Assembly: GCF_047495875.1 (NCBI RefSeq)
Contig: NC_092465.1
Location: 4,550,160 to 4,614,159 of the forward strand
Length of the DNA stretch: 64,000 nt
Reading direction: 5' to 3'
Source: Pithys albifrons albifrons
Lineage: Eukaryota > Chordata > Aves > Passeriformes > Thamnophilidae
Part shown: one piece after another, positions 37,668 to 50,433 of the stretch
Position numbering within the stretch: the stretch's first letter is position 1
Layout of the letters: every line of letters begins with the position of its first letter
Position numbers and translations under genes: made by a program
The notes under the pieces: generated by a model
What the model was told of the DNA's origin: nothing
What the model saw: the letters and a program-made list of their open reading frames with translations, nothing else
The model's database searches: none

Positions 37668-39014
37668 CTGAAAATCAAAAATGCCGGTTTAGCTTCTGCA
37701 GTTTGAATATTCATGAGTGGCAGATAAGCAACCACTAAAAGCTACATCATTCAAGACCCAAACTTACTTGATTTAAAGCTTTTAAAAAGTGAAGTGCCTG
37801 AATAGAACGGTAAAACTGATCAAATATTTCCAAGGCAACATATTTCTGTAACCCCCAAAGGCTTTTTTTCTTTTCCCTTCTATAGGTACAATTCTCTTCC
37901 CTTTTTAAGCTCCGTCAGCCACTTCTAAATTCTCCCACCAGACCAACAGCAGTTCCAAACGCTGAAGTGTCATTCACAATTTTCAGATGTCAAAGCCAGA
38001 GGCAGCATTATTGTTTCTGCAGTCTGAGCTCCTAAGAATAGCAGACACACAGTGACACTGAAGTTGTTTCCAGGCTGTGCAGTGTTCAGCCTCTTTCAGC
38101 TTTTCTGCCTTAAAAACTGGAGGGGGATGCTTGTCCACAGCCATGCTCATGTTCAAGGGCAGAGCAGGCAGGACACAAGCAACAGGCAAAGGCATCATTA
38201 GAAACATTGCTTTCAAGGCCTGGACCTTGAATTATTATTTCCTTTTAGCTACACCGAATATCCTGGTGGTTTAGCTCTGTTTGTCCTGGGAAAAGGCAAA
38301 AGCCCAAGTCAAACCGCAAACGTGACAGACCACACATTCTAAGAGAACATCCAAAGCTAACTGCAAAATTTACAAGCTCATTGATCTTGATAAGGAAAAA
38401 CAGTCCTGCATCTGTAATGCTCAGGGACATCAGTGTGTTCAACACAGCGTTTGTGCACTTGGCTTTACAGAACTATTGGCAAAGAAAATTTACCACACAC
38501 TGTACTTTGGGGCAAGGCTTCACCAGCACTGCCTGCTGTGTTCTATGGCAGTGGGCAGTCAAAAGGATCATTGAGGGGCTTGGTGGCTGTCCCAATTTAG
38601 GGAACTGCAGAGTTACACCACACAATATTCTCTGCCTTTTTAACATCCCCAAGAGTCTTACTGCAAAGGAACACTCAAGGGGATAGGCTGGAATAGGGCA
38701 GATTAGCACATAACATGTGGCCTGGAGACACTAGAGAATATTGCTTTTTCTCTCTGTTTGAGACAGAAAACTCTTCAAGTCCCTATCTTTCCTAAGAACC
38801 AGCTTTCACTTCTTAAAGCCAAAAGTATCCTATGGATATTTATCCAGAAATAAGCTGTGGATAGAACAACAGATGACTATCGAGAAGAGCTTTGACAACA
38901 CATATGGAAAGAACAAGCAGTTGGTTTTAAATACAAACCCCTAAACAGCACAGACTCCTTAGTGCCAATTAATCCAAACCTGTTTAGCAAAACGGCCAGC
39001 CTGATGCTGCTTAC

Positions 39015-39090
39015 CTGATTTAATCTGCTATCATTAGGTTTATGAGGAGAACACATTCTTTTTCCCCCTTCAGACTTAATTCCTTATACA
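39015..39090 (-). promoter_or_regulatory. KYNU: Candidate KYNU first exon and TATA-like site (weak)
   Basis: On the minus strand a consensus donor CAG|GTAAGC ends a possible exon at 39015, and a TATAAGG element sits about 70 bases upstream (39084-39088). A start roughly 30 bases after the TATA would give a 40-base leader exon spliced to 37667, about 1.35 kb away. An ATG in this exon would be in frame with the KYNU ATG and would add 22 residues, which the human protein does not have. This is inference from motifs only; the site at 45157 competes with it. Confidence 0.15.
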
Positions 39091-39607
39091 GTAATATTTT
39101 TTCCCCTCCCACCAGCATATAGAGGTAAAAAAATGAAAAATACCAGCAGAGCTCTAAGACAGCAGTTTTCATTTAGCTAATATTCATGCTCTCCTGGGAG
39201 TTATTGGAGATATCCTATTTTTGTGCTGTCTCCACACAGGTTCTTCACACCTCCTCATTGTTGCCAAATTTATCATTCCCAGACCTTCCTCCTAATCATC
39301 TCTTAGATGGTAAAAGGGAAAATAAAATGGCAAAGGTGTTGGGAAATGACTTACATTTATTGTGATCCTTATTGATGTTAAAGTTTGACAGTAAATATAA
39401 ATACCAAGGCCTAGAAGTTAAAAATTAAGTGCTCAGAGGTATCTGATTTAATACAAACATTATGAAATAAGATAAAACTACTAAAATAAAATCAATCAAA
39501 ACCCTGCAGAGGGATGAAATCCCAGAGATCCAGTACTAAAAGCAGAATAAGAAAGTACTTTTGTCTTTGGAATGGGAATTAGGCTTCATAGAGAGGAATC
39601 CCAGAAT

Positions 39608-39660
39608 TGTTTAGGGTTTGGGTTTTTGTTGTTGTTGGGGGTTTTTTGTTTGTGTTTTTT
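39608..39660. repeat. G/T-rich low-complexity tract
   Basis: GTTTAGGGTTTGGGTTTTTG followed by GTTGTTG and GGGGGTTTTTTG words. It includes telomere-like TTTAGGG and TTTGGG units, but only singly, so it is not a telomere array. Confidence 0.8.
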
Positions 39661-40049
39661 ACTCTTTGACTGGCATTATTTCAGTTTTTAAATCACAGAA
39701 TAGAGCTCTGTGCAATTATTTTATAATAATTCATGAGCCATTTGTTGTTTTCTACGTGTAGAGCAAACACATTCGTATAACAACACAATTTTATTCAAAT
39801 TATCAAATTATCTTCCTTTAACTGAGAACAATATTCTGTAACCTCTTCAAGTTAAAATTCACACTCAGCAGTGGGAAATGTATTTCCTACCTTGATAAAC
39901 AGAGTTCCTTACCAGGACTTCTTCTGGTTTTGTTTTTTTTTTCCCCCCAAGAAATCTTAGGGTAAAAAAAAAACCAACAAAAGAGAAAATATTTTAAGAT
40001 ATACAATTTGCCTCTACCACCTCCTCTGAGAAAAAATCATACCAGTGTT

Positions 40050-40134
40050 TTCATAGAGTCCCAGAATGGTTTGGGTTGAAGGACCATGTCATTTCAATCA
40101 CCCTTCCATGGGCAGGAACACCTTCCACTAGACA
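40050..40134 (-). mobile_element. CR1 LINE 3' fragment
   Basis: On the minus strand it reads the CR1 end. The plus strand shows AGAATGGTTTGGGTTGAAGG and CCATGGGCAGGAACACCTTC. It lies upstream of the KYNU start codon exon. Confidence 0.88.
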
Positions 40135-42130
40135 AAGTTTTCTTCTTCCTTTCCTTGAAACTTTTACTACATTTTTTGACTTAACAGATGACATGAAGTG
40201 AGTATATTTTCGTTTTTTCCTCTTTCTCTACTCTTTGAACTTTATGGGTCAGGCCTGCACTACATCCTGACTCAGTGTAAAGAGCTCAGCAATGACTGTA
40301 GGCAAGCTTTCATATTCAAAAAGAGCATATGCAACTTAAATTAAGAAAACAGTCATCATTCCATACTTTATCAGTGCAGACATTGCCCCCCACTACTTCA
40401 TCTCCCATTTTAAATCTATAAAAGAAAATGAATGAGAATTACTCAGACACAAGTGACACAAATGTCTGGGTGATTATTTCTGTTTTGTCCTTTATGCATA
40501 ATTTACTGACTAAATAGAAAAAAAAAAGTGTGAATATTAGCAAGTCATCTTATAAAATTTACTCAGGAAGGTCCATTAGGCTTAATTATAAGAATGATAA
40601 TTTGTTCTATTTTTAGATCCACTTGTGATATTTTTATGGATCTACTCTCTGTCTTGAGGTCTTTAAAAAAAAAAAAAAAGTAAAGTTCTCTTAGCCCCCC
40701 CTTAAACATTTTCTTTAAATAATCCAAGATGTTACTCACAGTCTACCCAGCACAGTGCTGACAGGCACACAATGAATCCCTGCGTTAAGCTGTATCAATA
40801 TCCTCAGAGGAAAAGTGTTTGTCATGGAAATAGCCTATCCTGCACTTTCTGCTCTCCAATAGCTTTTTACCAGGTTGCTAAACACAGCTCAGCCCACAGA
40901 CCTTTGATATTTTCAGCTCGGTGTCCAAATGATCTCTTGGGAAGGAAAACTGGGGGCGTGCACATGTGTGAGCATGAAAGTTTGCGGTATAGGACCAAAC
41001 TGTCAAAATACACCCACTGAAAGCACCAATAGCACCATAATTGAAGTTGTTTCAGAAAACAAACAAAGAGAAATTACAGAACTGCGCAGTGTCTAAGGGC
41101 TGATTCTCTTCCCATCTTTACACCAAAAAAAATTGCTTTGGTGAATATGATTCCACAGAAGGAAGTTTCTAAAAAAGCACAGCCTAAAGCAGCAAACAGT
41201 CTAGATTACTTCAGGTTAAATACACTTCAGTGAACTTGTTTAAATTACAGAACTAGGGAAAAAAATCTAAATATTCATAACATCCCCAACAACAGACACA
41301 CAGCAGCAGCCACCACTGTATAATTAAATAAGTTACATGCACAGTGTCACAGCTGCAGCAAGGGAATGTGACAGAGAGGAATTATAATAAACTCAGTTAC
41401 TTAGAGTAATTTAGGCACTTATTGACCTTCATGTCAAGAAACGTTATGGTGAGAGAAGTAATTTTACATAGAAAACTCATCTTTTCCCCTCTGCAGTAAA
41501 ACCACATTACCCTGTGGTCGGCAGCCATTCCCGAGAGAGGATGATGAAACTCTTGTGCAAATACTTGTCATTGCATGAAGAAACAGCCACAGTCACGTGC
41601 CTGGTTCTCCAGACTCTGACCCTCACAGCAACCAGGCATGACCTCCGAGAGTTAACCAAAAACCAGCTGTGCCTACCTATATAATTATTGCCTTTATTAC
41701 AGTTTTCTTCTAATTTGTCACCATTTTAAAGCTCTGATTAAATAAAGAAGGCACCTTTTCCCAATACAGGCAGAAGAATACGCACACAGTTACAATGAAA
41801 ATGGCTTTAAACCAAACACTTTCGCTTTCATGAAGGAGACAATTGATGGCATAACAGCAAGAAGTCAGCAATGTTTGCAACCACATGGCAGGGAGAGTGG
41901 CGGGACATGGAACATGGATTTGCCAGGGTGGAAAACGGAGGAGGAATTAGAGGTGAAATTAGGGCAGACAGAGTTGATATCTCTTTTGCTCTCTCTAAAC
42001 ATTACCTCAAACCAGCCACGTGTTAGCCCAATATCCTCCATTCAAGCTTCTATGACATCCTTCCTACACAGAGCTAGAATGTAGTTGTCTGGAACAGGAT
42101 AAATAGTTTCTTTCTCTTAAACCTCTGAAG

Positions 42131-42163
42131 AGGAGGGCAGGGGGGAGGGTGGAGGAGGCGGGG
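42131..42163 (+). repeat. Purine G-rich tract, possible G-quadruplex
   Basis: Plus-strand GGG runs lie at 42135-42137, 42140-42145, 42147-42149 and 42160-42163, separated by 2, 1 and 10 bases, with GGA repeats inside the long loop. It is followed by a short CA and A-rich stretch. Confidence 0.6.
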
Positions 42164-43335
42164 AACCAACCACACACACACAAAAAAAAATACATAAAAA
42201 CCCCAATAACAACAATAAAAAACTGAAACAGTGAGGAGAGATATAGGGGTAAAGAGGTCAGAGTTGTTGACTAACAATGTAATTCAGAGACATATCTCCA
42301 TCCTGTTGCTGTGTGTGCCCAGATCCCTGCAGTAATGCTCTTTTATTACCCGAATTTCCATTTTCAGTAAGCACCAATAGCTGTGACACTCTTGAACTGT
42401 AATGTTTCATTTTCTTTGCTAGAAAAAAAACAACATCAAAACAACCAAACAGAGCACTTTGTATTGACCCAAAATAGAGCTGACCTGTATCCATCAGTTC
42501 CTGCAGTATCATTGCCCTGTTTTGCATGGCCAAATGATTTTTTGGGCTTCCTACTAACTTGTCTTCTTTACTCCACCAGCAAGAAAATGGGACTGTGGCT
42601 CGAGAAACTTTGTCCCACCAGGAATCTAGGCCAGAAAGGAAGTAGACTGAGGCATTTCAGCTACTGAAGCAAGAGTGATCCAGTGTCAAACTCAGCCCAA
42701 AAGGGTATTTATTCCTTGTTTGGTTGGCCATTTAGGTCAAACCAAGCTGAAATACACTGCAACTTTTCAATTTGCCCTTGGAAATAAAACTGCACAAACA
42801 GTGGATTGAAAATTTTCCCATTGTGTTTCCCTTTGAATAAGCATCATGTGTTTTAACCTTGATTGTCAACGGTGGCAGGAAAGCAGCTGTGCTGGCAAAG
42901 GCCATATGTTTGTAGACTTTCATGAGAACAGGAATACTGACCCCTTCTTCACTGCTAATCTGCTCAACTCTTCTGATAGAATGAATGAAAAACAGAGAAA
43001 AAAACCTTTGCCCTTAAATTTCAGACTCAAAAAAATCAACAAACATGTAGCCTAGATACCTCTTTTAACTGCAGAACTAGTATAATAACCTGGGGTTTTT
43101 TTCTTGTCTATATTGTTGTGAAATAGCCAGAGGACAGAAGGGAAAAAAGAGCTTGCAAGACCAATGTATAAGGGAGTGAGTCCACACAAGATGGGCAAAG
43201 TCCCAGCAGGCATGAGAGACAGAGAGCAGGCAGAAAATGTAATGGAGGGCAGGCATACCATCACCCTCTCAAAGGAGCTGCTAGGAGAGTGATGGGAAGG
43301 TAGTGACATCTGACAGACAGTTTAGAGAAGAAAAA

Positions 43336-43346
43336 GGGGGGGGGGG
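43336..43346. repeat. Poly-G run of 11
   Basis: An uninterrupted G11 within an A/G-rich stretch in the KYNU 5' side. Confidence 0.95.
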
Positions 43347-45156
43347 AAAGGAGCTCTGCATGTCTGTAGCTGAGGGCTGTGTGTGGTACATGGGGCAGAG
43401 AGGGATTAAGGGGAGGGCAGGCAAACACATTTTTCATGCTAACAGTTTCCCTGCCTTGTTTGCAGGAACTTAACCACATTAAGCCACACACTGCCAGCCA
43501 CATCCACAAGTGTGCTGCTACTGGTTCATCTCATCCTTCACCCCAGTTATTTGCAGCATCCATCACCACTAACCCCAGACTCACCACAGCCCACTCAAGC
43601 CCCTGTCACAGGAGCCTTATCCTTTATCTGAAAGCAGCTATGTGAGTTTTCCACTGAAATGACAATGAAATTTGTAATAAGTTAATTTGACAAAACATGC
43701 CTTCTTCTCAAGACATGTGACAACAACAAATAACCAAGGGCACTCTAAAGCAAACTCAGCCCATGCCAGATGGGATGTCAGGACACTGGGTGCATCAGGT
43801 CATGAAAGCTTGCCTTGGCAGTGCTAGCCCACAGCCTTTTTGCTGTCAAGAGGGTAAAATGATCCAGCAAACAAAGAAGGATTCTCTTTAACAGGAATAG
43901 GCAGGTCTTACCCAGAATGAGATGGCCTGGAAAACCTTCAGGCAGGAAAACCCTGTGGTTCTTATAGTCAGAAAAGGAGCAGCAAAGCAGTGATGTGTCC
44001 AAGCAGCACACTCTGCACCTGCAGCACAGAGCTCTGCCCAGCACACAGATGGTTAGAAAAACCAAGATTGTCTGTATTTCCAAGGCAAGTCCCACAGCTA
44101 TTTTTAAAGCACGACATCTGCACCTTATGATGGCAGGATGCAGTTCACCTTGGGCCTCACAGCAATCAGTAAACAACAGCGTGGAACCTTTGGTCTCCTT
44201 TCTGCTGAGCTTGCTACAACAACTTTATCACTTTTGTTTTCTCCCTGCCCCACCAACACACCTGCTCTGGCCTGAAAAGCCCCACTGTTTTCTCAGGTCC
44301 CATTTAAACCCTGTGTGAGGAGGCTGCCCTACACCTGCCCTCACTCACCTCATTCTCCTCCTTCCCAGACCCCAAGGAGTTACCAATTCTTTCTGAAGTG
44401 CTTTGAAGGAAACGTCTATTTGGCCTATTTGCGGCAGTGGATTGCTTTGATTTGTGATTCTGAATTTGATCTTCTGGTTAATACTCAAAAACTCTCACTC
44501 AGTGCATTTAGCTTTATCATATAGGCAGTTAACACCTTATAATCACAATCCAGAGGTTTTCATTTTTTTTTTAATTACTTGCAAAGCAGTTATTAGTAGC
44601 TGCTGTTACATAATTGACTGCCCTTTAGGTGGCCAAAGTGAGCTTGTGAGATCTTGCTTGTCTGAACCAATTTTCCCTATTTTCTTTTCAGTCAGACTGT
44701 TAGGCACACCCCCCCTACATATATATGGATTTTTTTCTGTTATGTGACCTATTCCTAATATGATTTTTCCTCAGCCTCTCTATCAGCTATCATTTTCATT
44801 TGTCTCTGAGTCACTAAACATAGTATTTGCCTTTTAAATCTATTCCCAAAGTAATGCCTCTATGAAAACAAAAGTAATCACAGAAATAAGAAATTATTTA
44901 CTTTTCTGCAGCATCATTTAAGGAGAAATCTTGCACCACTGCACTAATAATAGTAATACCCAGAGAGGGACAATAAGGGAATCAGAGTCAAGTGTTTTCC
45001 ACATAAAGAAAATAAGAGCAGTAACTCCCCCTGGCTTTGATAACTCCATGGCAGCTGCAACAGCAGGAGAACATATTTTGAATAGATGAAATTTCCTTGT
45101 ATCCCTCTGAGTTAGCTGCTGCTAATAAAAGACAACTGTACCTCTGGTGCCCTTAC

Positions 45157-45290
45157 CTGCACTTCCAGGCTGGATGCACATAGACATATGTCTTAAAAGC
45201 CTCTTGCTATAAGAAATGGGTTATCACTGTTGTTTTTATTAACATTTTGTAAAGAATAAGAGCTTTCCCTTTCCTCTGGTCAAATATTTG
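45157..45290 (-). promoter_or_regulatory. KYNU: Alternative candidate KYNU first exon donor (weak)
   Basis: The minus strand has a near-perfect donor CAG|GTAAGG after AGCCTGGAAGTG, with the last exon base at 45157, 7.5 kb upstream of the start-codon exon. Upstream of it lie GTTAAT and AAATATTTG motifs, similar to liver HNF1 and forkhead half sites, which would suit a liver-expressed gene. No clear TATA box is seen. Such motifs are common in A/T-rich DNA, so confidence is low. Confidence 0.15.
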
Positions 45291-46109
45291 GCCACAAGGT
45301 TTGCTTCAGACAGCAAGGACACTTGAAGTGGCTTTTACCAAATGCAGGGACAGGAGGTGGGATGTTTCTGTCCCTTCCCAAGGGAGCAGCAGCATGATGG
45401 CCAAAGGGGCATTTGAGAGACTGAAAGTAAAATGGGGGACATGGCACCCACTTTTCTCAAGGCAGCTGCTTGCTGTATTTGGCAAAATCTTCTTAAAAAT
45501 CAATGTGAGTGCTTTGGGGACAGATTTACAGCAAACCTCCCACCTACTCTTTCTCCAAGGTCCTCTCAAAGACAGGCAAAGGTGTTTGTGTTTCAGGTAT
45601 AGCCTCTATCTAGCCACTCTTTCTTCACCCTCCAAATGACCAGCTGTGTGTCTGGACTCTCACAGTACAACACAACCACCAACTTCTTCATCTGCTTGCA
45701 GCACATTTCCTGCTGCGGTCATAGAGCTTCTGGGAAAGGGGAAATCAGAAGCCAGATGCAATGGGACAATAACAAGACCTGTTTGAGAGGCTCCCCACAA
45801 CAACAGAGCTTTCGTTTTGTCTTAAAGGTTTCATACCATGTCTTTTATGATGCTCTTCACACCACTGCAGGCTGACTAATAGCTGAGGACATGAACTGAA
45901 CTGAGGTAGACAAACCATTTCAATGCCTTTTTGCTCTTTCTCCTGCCCCGTGTTTGCAGGTCCTTAAACGTGAATGCACTTCACACTTTCACTGTTATTT
46001 TGAAGCTGTTGCAGAAGTTACCATCTGGAGCAAGGCTCAGGGAGGGAAGACAGAAGGAAAGCCAGGTCAGAAAATAACAAGCTGAGCTTGTGCTAAATTT
46101 GTGCTGTAT

Positions 46110-46141
46110 AAACAAACAAACAAACAAAACCAAAACACAAA
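46110..46141. repeat. CAAA-type microsatellite
   Basis: Four AAAC units followed by degenerate AAACC and ACAC sequence. Confidence 0.9.
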
Positions 46142-49100
46142 TGCCCCACAAAACACAGCACAGATTAAGGAAGAATCACCTGGATGTAGAGCCTCCAAAA
46201 GCTGGAATTGCAAGAATGGGCTCTGCCTGATTTAAATAGTGTGCTACTGCTCTGGATGGCCTGGATCAGTAGAGGAAGCAATAGCACATAAAGATGACAG
46301 GCTGGAAATGGCATGTGACACCCATGGGAGGCCAGTGGTGGCTTAGGAAGGGGACATAGTCATACATATCCTGTGGTAAGAAACTCATTCTGCACCTTTC
46401 TATCTGAAGGGCTTTAACAGTACACACTTTCACAAGTAGTGGTAGATCTTCTTGGCAAAACCAAAATTGCTGGAAATAATGCCAAATAACACAAGGAAAG
46501 CAACAAGTGCATTAAGGCCAGTGGGGCACAGCATGGCTCTTGTAAGGGGTCAGAGGTGAGGAAAGAATCTTGACCTTTATTCACAAACCCAGCAAGTTCC
46601 ACGGGAATGACACATCAGTTTCAGACTCTGCCCAGAAGAACAAATACAGATTCTTGTGCCACTCGGAGGCTTCTGCTACCAATACCCTCACTCCTTCCTT
46701 CCCCAGCCACAGAGTTGAACCTCCCAGACCTTCCTAACCACAGATTTTATCTTTGTTTGACTCACTAATAAACTGATTATGCTGCAAATCAGACCACAAA
46801 CTGGCCAAGGTCTAAACGAAGCTTTTGTCGGTACTCAGCTTCCTACTGATATTTATAATCCTCAAATAACCCTTTGTTTACCCCCTCCCTGATTGCAGGA
46901 GGTGACTCAGCAGTTGCAGGGCTCTGTTTAGTATTCCCAGAGTGTTTCCCGAGCATTTTCCACTGACTGTCTCCCTTGTGCTGTGATCAGATCTATCAGG
47001 TTGTGGTGAATTGCTCTGAGGAAGGTTACAGGTCTCCATAGGGACTGCTCATGATCTTTGAAAAGAGCATTTCCCTCCAGCAAGCTATAAATGCTCAGAA
47101 GAGTTGCTAAAGAGCACCCAAAATAGATTATTGAATACTTTGATGCCATACTCTCACTCTGTGTTATCATAAAGTATATTAAAAGATTCCCTAAATACCA
47201 AGTGCATTTGCGTGGAAAAGAATTGGGTTTTCCAAAGCCAGAAGAAAATAGCTTAGTATCATTCCAGGATATGTAATGTTTTTTTTCTACAATTCTGCAG
47301 AATGGCTTATAAATGTTTGACCATGCTGGTTTGGGTTTTTTTCCTGCCTTTTTTTTTTCCTTTCCCCAGTACCACTGACTGTTGTGATAGACTTTAGTTA
47401 ACTTCTTTGGATTGTTTTTTTCTTTTTCCTTACTAATGGTCTGCAGTCAAAATGAAAAATAAGAACCTTCTGGAACCTGTCTTGATAAGGTCAGACTGTA
47501 GAATTTTTCTTTCCAACAATTTAGCCAGGCTCTCTCCTTCCAGAATACATTTACTCAGTAATAAACTTCTCCAGACAGCAGGGCTGTACAGACTGGAAAC
47601 AATTAAACCAAAATTGAGGAAAGCAGCACATGAATAAGTATTTCACTTTTAATGAAATTAGACTGAAAAACTCAGGAGCAAAAAAAGTAAAAACATTTTC
47701 AAATTGTATAAATTAGACATATTTGTAAAAACCTGTGCTCATTCGAGTACCTTATGCATGTTTTAATATCAAACTATGAAGAAAATATGCTGGGTAATCA
47801 CAAGACTTCGATGCTGTCGTGCTGTGGTCAAGCACCAGGCACACACTAACATTTGGGGAACATAATTTAACATCTAGTATGAAAACCAAAGAAATTTAAC
47901 CATTTTTTTCTTACATAAGGAAGTCTGCCAAGCAACAGGTTGAAAGAGTTTCTATAACTTAAGTAGAATGAGATTAGAATGCAGCTTGTTCCAGAAATTA
48001 GTCAAGGACTAACAAAGAAGTCTCATCTTTCAAGTACACAATGAAATAAAAAAGTTTAACTGTCCCAACTTAGAGATCCAAATAACGTTCCTTTGTAACA
48101 ACCCAGAGGTTTTTTCTACCATCACAAACATTTCACTACCCTAAATTCCATTGTCGTCCAATTTTTGCATGAATGTACTTACTACTTAGGTATCACTGAG
48201 TTGCTAATCCAACGCCTGTTTATGTGCTGTAGGGGAACAAAAAGCACAAGTGCCATTATTTTTAATCAAGATATCCTCCTATACCTTCACTGTCCAGTGT
48301 CCTCAAATAGTTTAGAGCTAAATTCTAAAATAATTTAGAACTAATTACACATCCTGTTTGTTACATCTCTTGGTGTGGTTTTCTGGAGAGACTCAATACT
48401 GGTACAAAACTGAACTCAGTTTTATAAAGCACTATTTCAATTTGGAAAGTTCACAGCATTTTCCAGAGGAATTAATGAACGTTGCTAATAGCTGGATCCG
48501 AGTTATAAGGCATTAGGAGGACACAATCAGGAGGAAAGGCAATATATAACCTTTAGATGGGAAAATTAGAGATCAATTATTAGAGGCAGAGAAGAGCATT
48601 CGAAAGCAGCTTCTTCATTAATCAAAGTTTATCTCAAATTAGAATGTTTAATTATTTGCCATGGTTTGTATCTTCCATGGCACAAAAAAAAAAAAAGCCA
48701 GGTTTTTTTTGAAAGCTGCTTGGTTTTGAACATTTCATTTTAACATGATTTTAAAGCTAAAATATCAAATATTTTAAAGAATATGTAATAGTGTGAAAGC
48801 AGCATAACTCAGAAGATGCACAACTGCTGATTTTAATATGCTGAATCCTGTGGGTATTGGGTTGGGGTTTGGATGCCCAGATACATGGAAAAACTGTTTT
48901 AATGCAAATAATAAGAAAGGAAATAATGTGAGTTTCCTATTCAGTGTAATGATTATGGGCTGGTCCTTGGGTCTGATGTTAGTTTTAGATCAAACTTGTA
49001 GGCATCTGAGTTTTATATTCACAAATCACTGAACAAAATTTAGATGTGAAGCAGCATCAGGAACAGGCACAGAAAGGGTGATTAGATCATCTGGTGGGTA

Positions 49101-49560
49101 GGAAATGCTGGGCACGAGTGTGTGCTCCATGTTGAAGGCAGTGCTCCAAAGGGGAGCTGCCAAACATGCTGGAGGTTTGCTCAGCATTGCCTTCTCTGGG
49201 CTGGGAGCCACCACTGACCTAATCACCACATGGATTTGTGTGTTATGTCAGGTCAGATGAGGTGGGAGGAAATACACCTGGAGTGCAGGAAAGGCCTTTT
49301 GCAAACAGGAGTTTTGGACCAACACAGGGGCAAGAGCTTTGCAGAGACCACACTGTGGTTCAGGCAGGTGCAATGTATGTGACTGGGGAAGAACAAAAAC
49401 TCCTACTCATCCTACTCGGGCAGGTCCCCTTTGAAATGGCCCTAAAAGCTCCAAGGAGCACTTCAGCCACCCCAGAGCTCAGTTCTCACACTCTGTGGGA
49501 ATGCCATCCCCTGGTTGGTTGTGATGTAAAGTGTTCAGCCTGTGCTTGGCACACTCACCA

Positions 49561-49583
49561 TTTATCTCCTGGAAGGAGATAAA
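49561..49583. repeat. 10-base perfect hairpin, GGA loop, GATA cores
   Basis: TTTATCTCCT, loop GGA, AGGAGATAAA. The arms match perfectly and contain opposed TTATCT/AGATAA cores. It could form a tight stem or bind GATA factors as a palindrome. Confidence 0.85.
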
Positions 49584-49960
49584 CGCTCGCTGACCACAAC
49601 ACGATCTGTCCACAGGGCTGTGCCCACCTGATACCTGCTCATGGATCTTCTTAGGAAGTGTGTCCCAGCACAATGCCTGGGCAGTTATTCTTCGGTGACA
49701 GCCAGACACAGATGCAGATGAAGTCTGGAGGACCAAGCTGTTCCCTTTATGAGATACTTTTCTTACATAAATATGTTTTTCCTCTTGGCCAACCCTATAC
49801 TCAAGCCACAATAGAACTATTTTATGTCTTTATTCCTCTGTAAGGTGTGTCCTAAAACTGGAAACAGACTTTCTTCTTCTCCTAGATGGCCTTTTCTCCT
49901 TGCAAGATCCCATCTTTTGTTGGCTAGGTCAGGATCAGACTCATTTAGATTAGACTCTTA

Positions 49961-50084
49961 GAATGCCTGAATCATTTAAGTTTAAAAGGACCTGTAAGAT
50001 CATCGAATCCAACTGTTAACCCAGCACTGCCAAGTCCATCCCTAACCCATGTCCCCAAGTGTCACATCTACATGTCTTTTAAAG
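49961..50084 (-). mobile_element. CR1 LINE 3' fragment, different subfamily
   Basis: The plus strand shows AAGATCATCGAATCCAACTG, TTAACCCAGCACTGCCAAGT and the CATGTCCCCAAGTG box. These words belong to a CR1 subfamily distinct from the copies inside KYNU. Confidence 0.88.
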
Positions 50085-50359
50085 AATCATAATCAGTTGC
50101 AATACTAAGTTTAAGGTAAATTTTTTCCAGCATGGTGCTGCATCTTTTCATTATGAAAGTTTAAAACCTACTATAAAAGGATCCCAATATCTCCCCATGA
50201 TCACTTTGAGCTTTGCAAAAAAATGAAAGATAATGATTTCATTAATACAGGCACTAGAGCTCTGGTCAGCATTTCAAATTACTTCAGTCTGGAAAATGTA
50301 TTAACCTACTTTTGAAAATAAAATACCTGCCTGGTGCAATTTTGAACGAATTTCCCCTT

Positions 50360-50433
50360 AAAAAAAACCCAACAAAACAACAACAACAGAAAACCAACCA
50401 ACCAACCAAAAAAAACCAAAAAAAACCCAAAAC
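50360..50433. repeat. A/C-rich low-complexity tract
   Basis: ACAACAACA, then (CCAA) units, then CCAAAAAAAACC blocks. It is the strand complement in character of the T/G-rich blocks at 30471 and 39608. Confidence 0.85.

Larger units (their letters stand above)
37668..45300. other. KYNU 5' side: 5'UTR intron or upstream flank, proximal part
   Basis: This region lies upstream of the start-codon exon. The acceptor at 37668-37670 requires a non-coding first exon somewhere to the right. The block holds a CR1 fragment (40050-40134), a GT-rich low-complexity tract (39608-39660), a G-rich tract (42131-42163), an 11-base G run (43336-43346) and two candidate first-exon donors (39015, 45157). The 132-codon minus-strand frame at 43778-44176 has no recognisable domain. 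No second gene was recognised. Confidence 0.6.

Noticed and set aside
39608..39660. Telomere-like TTTAGGG/TTTGGG words
   Set aside because: Units are not in a regular hexamer array; it is low-complexity G/T sequence.
43778..44176. 132-codon minus-strand frame rich in cysteine and leucine
   Set aside because: No LDL-receptor, EGF or other cysteine spacing is present, a plus-strand frame overlaps it, and no splice context supports it.
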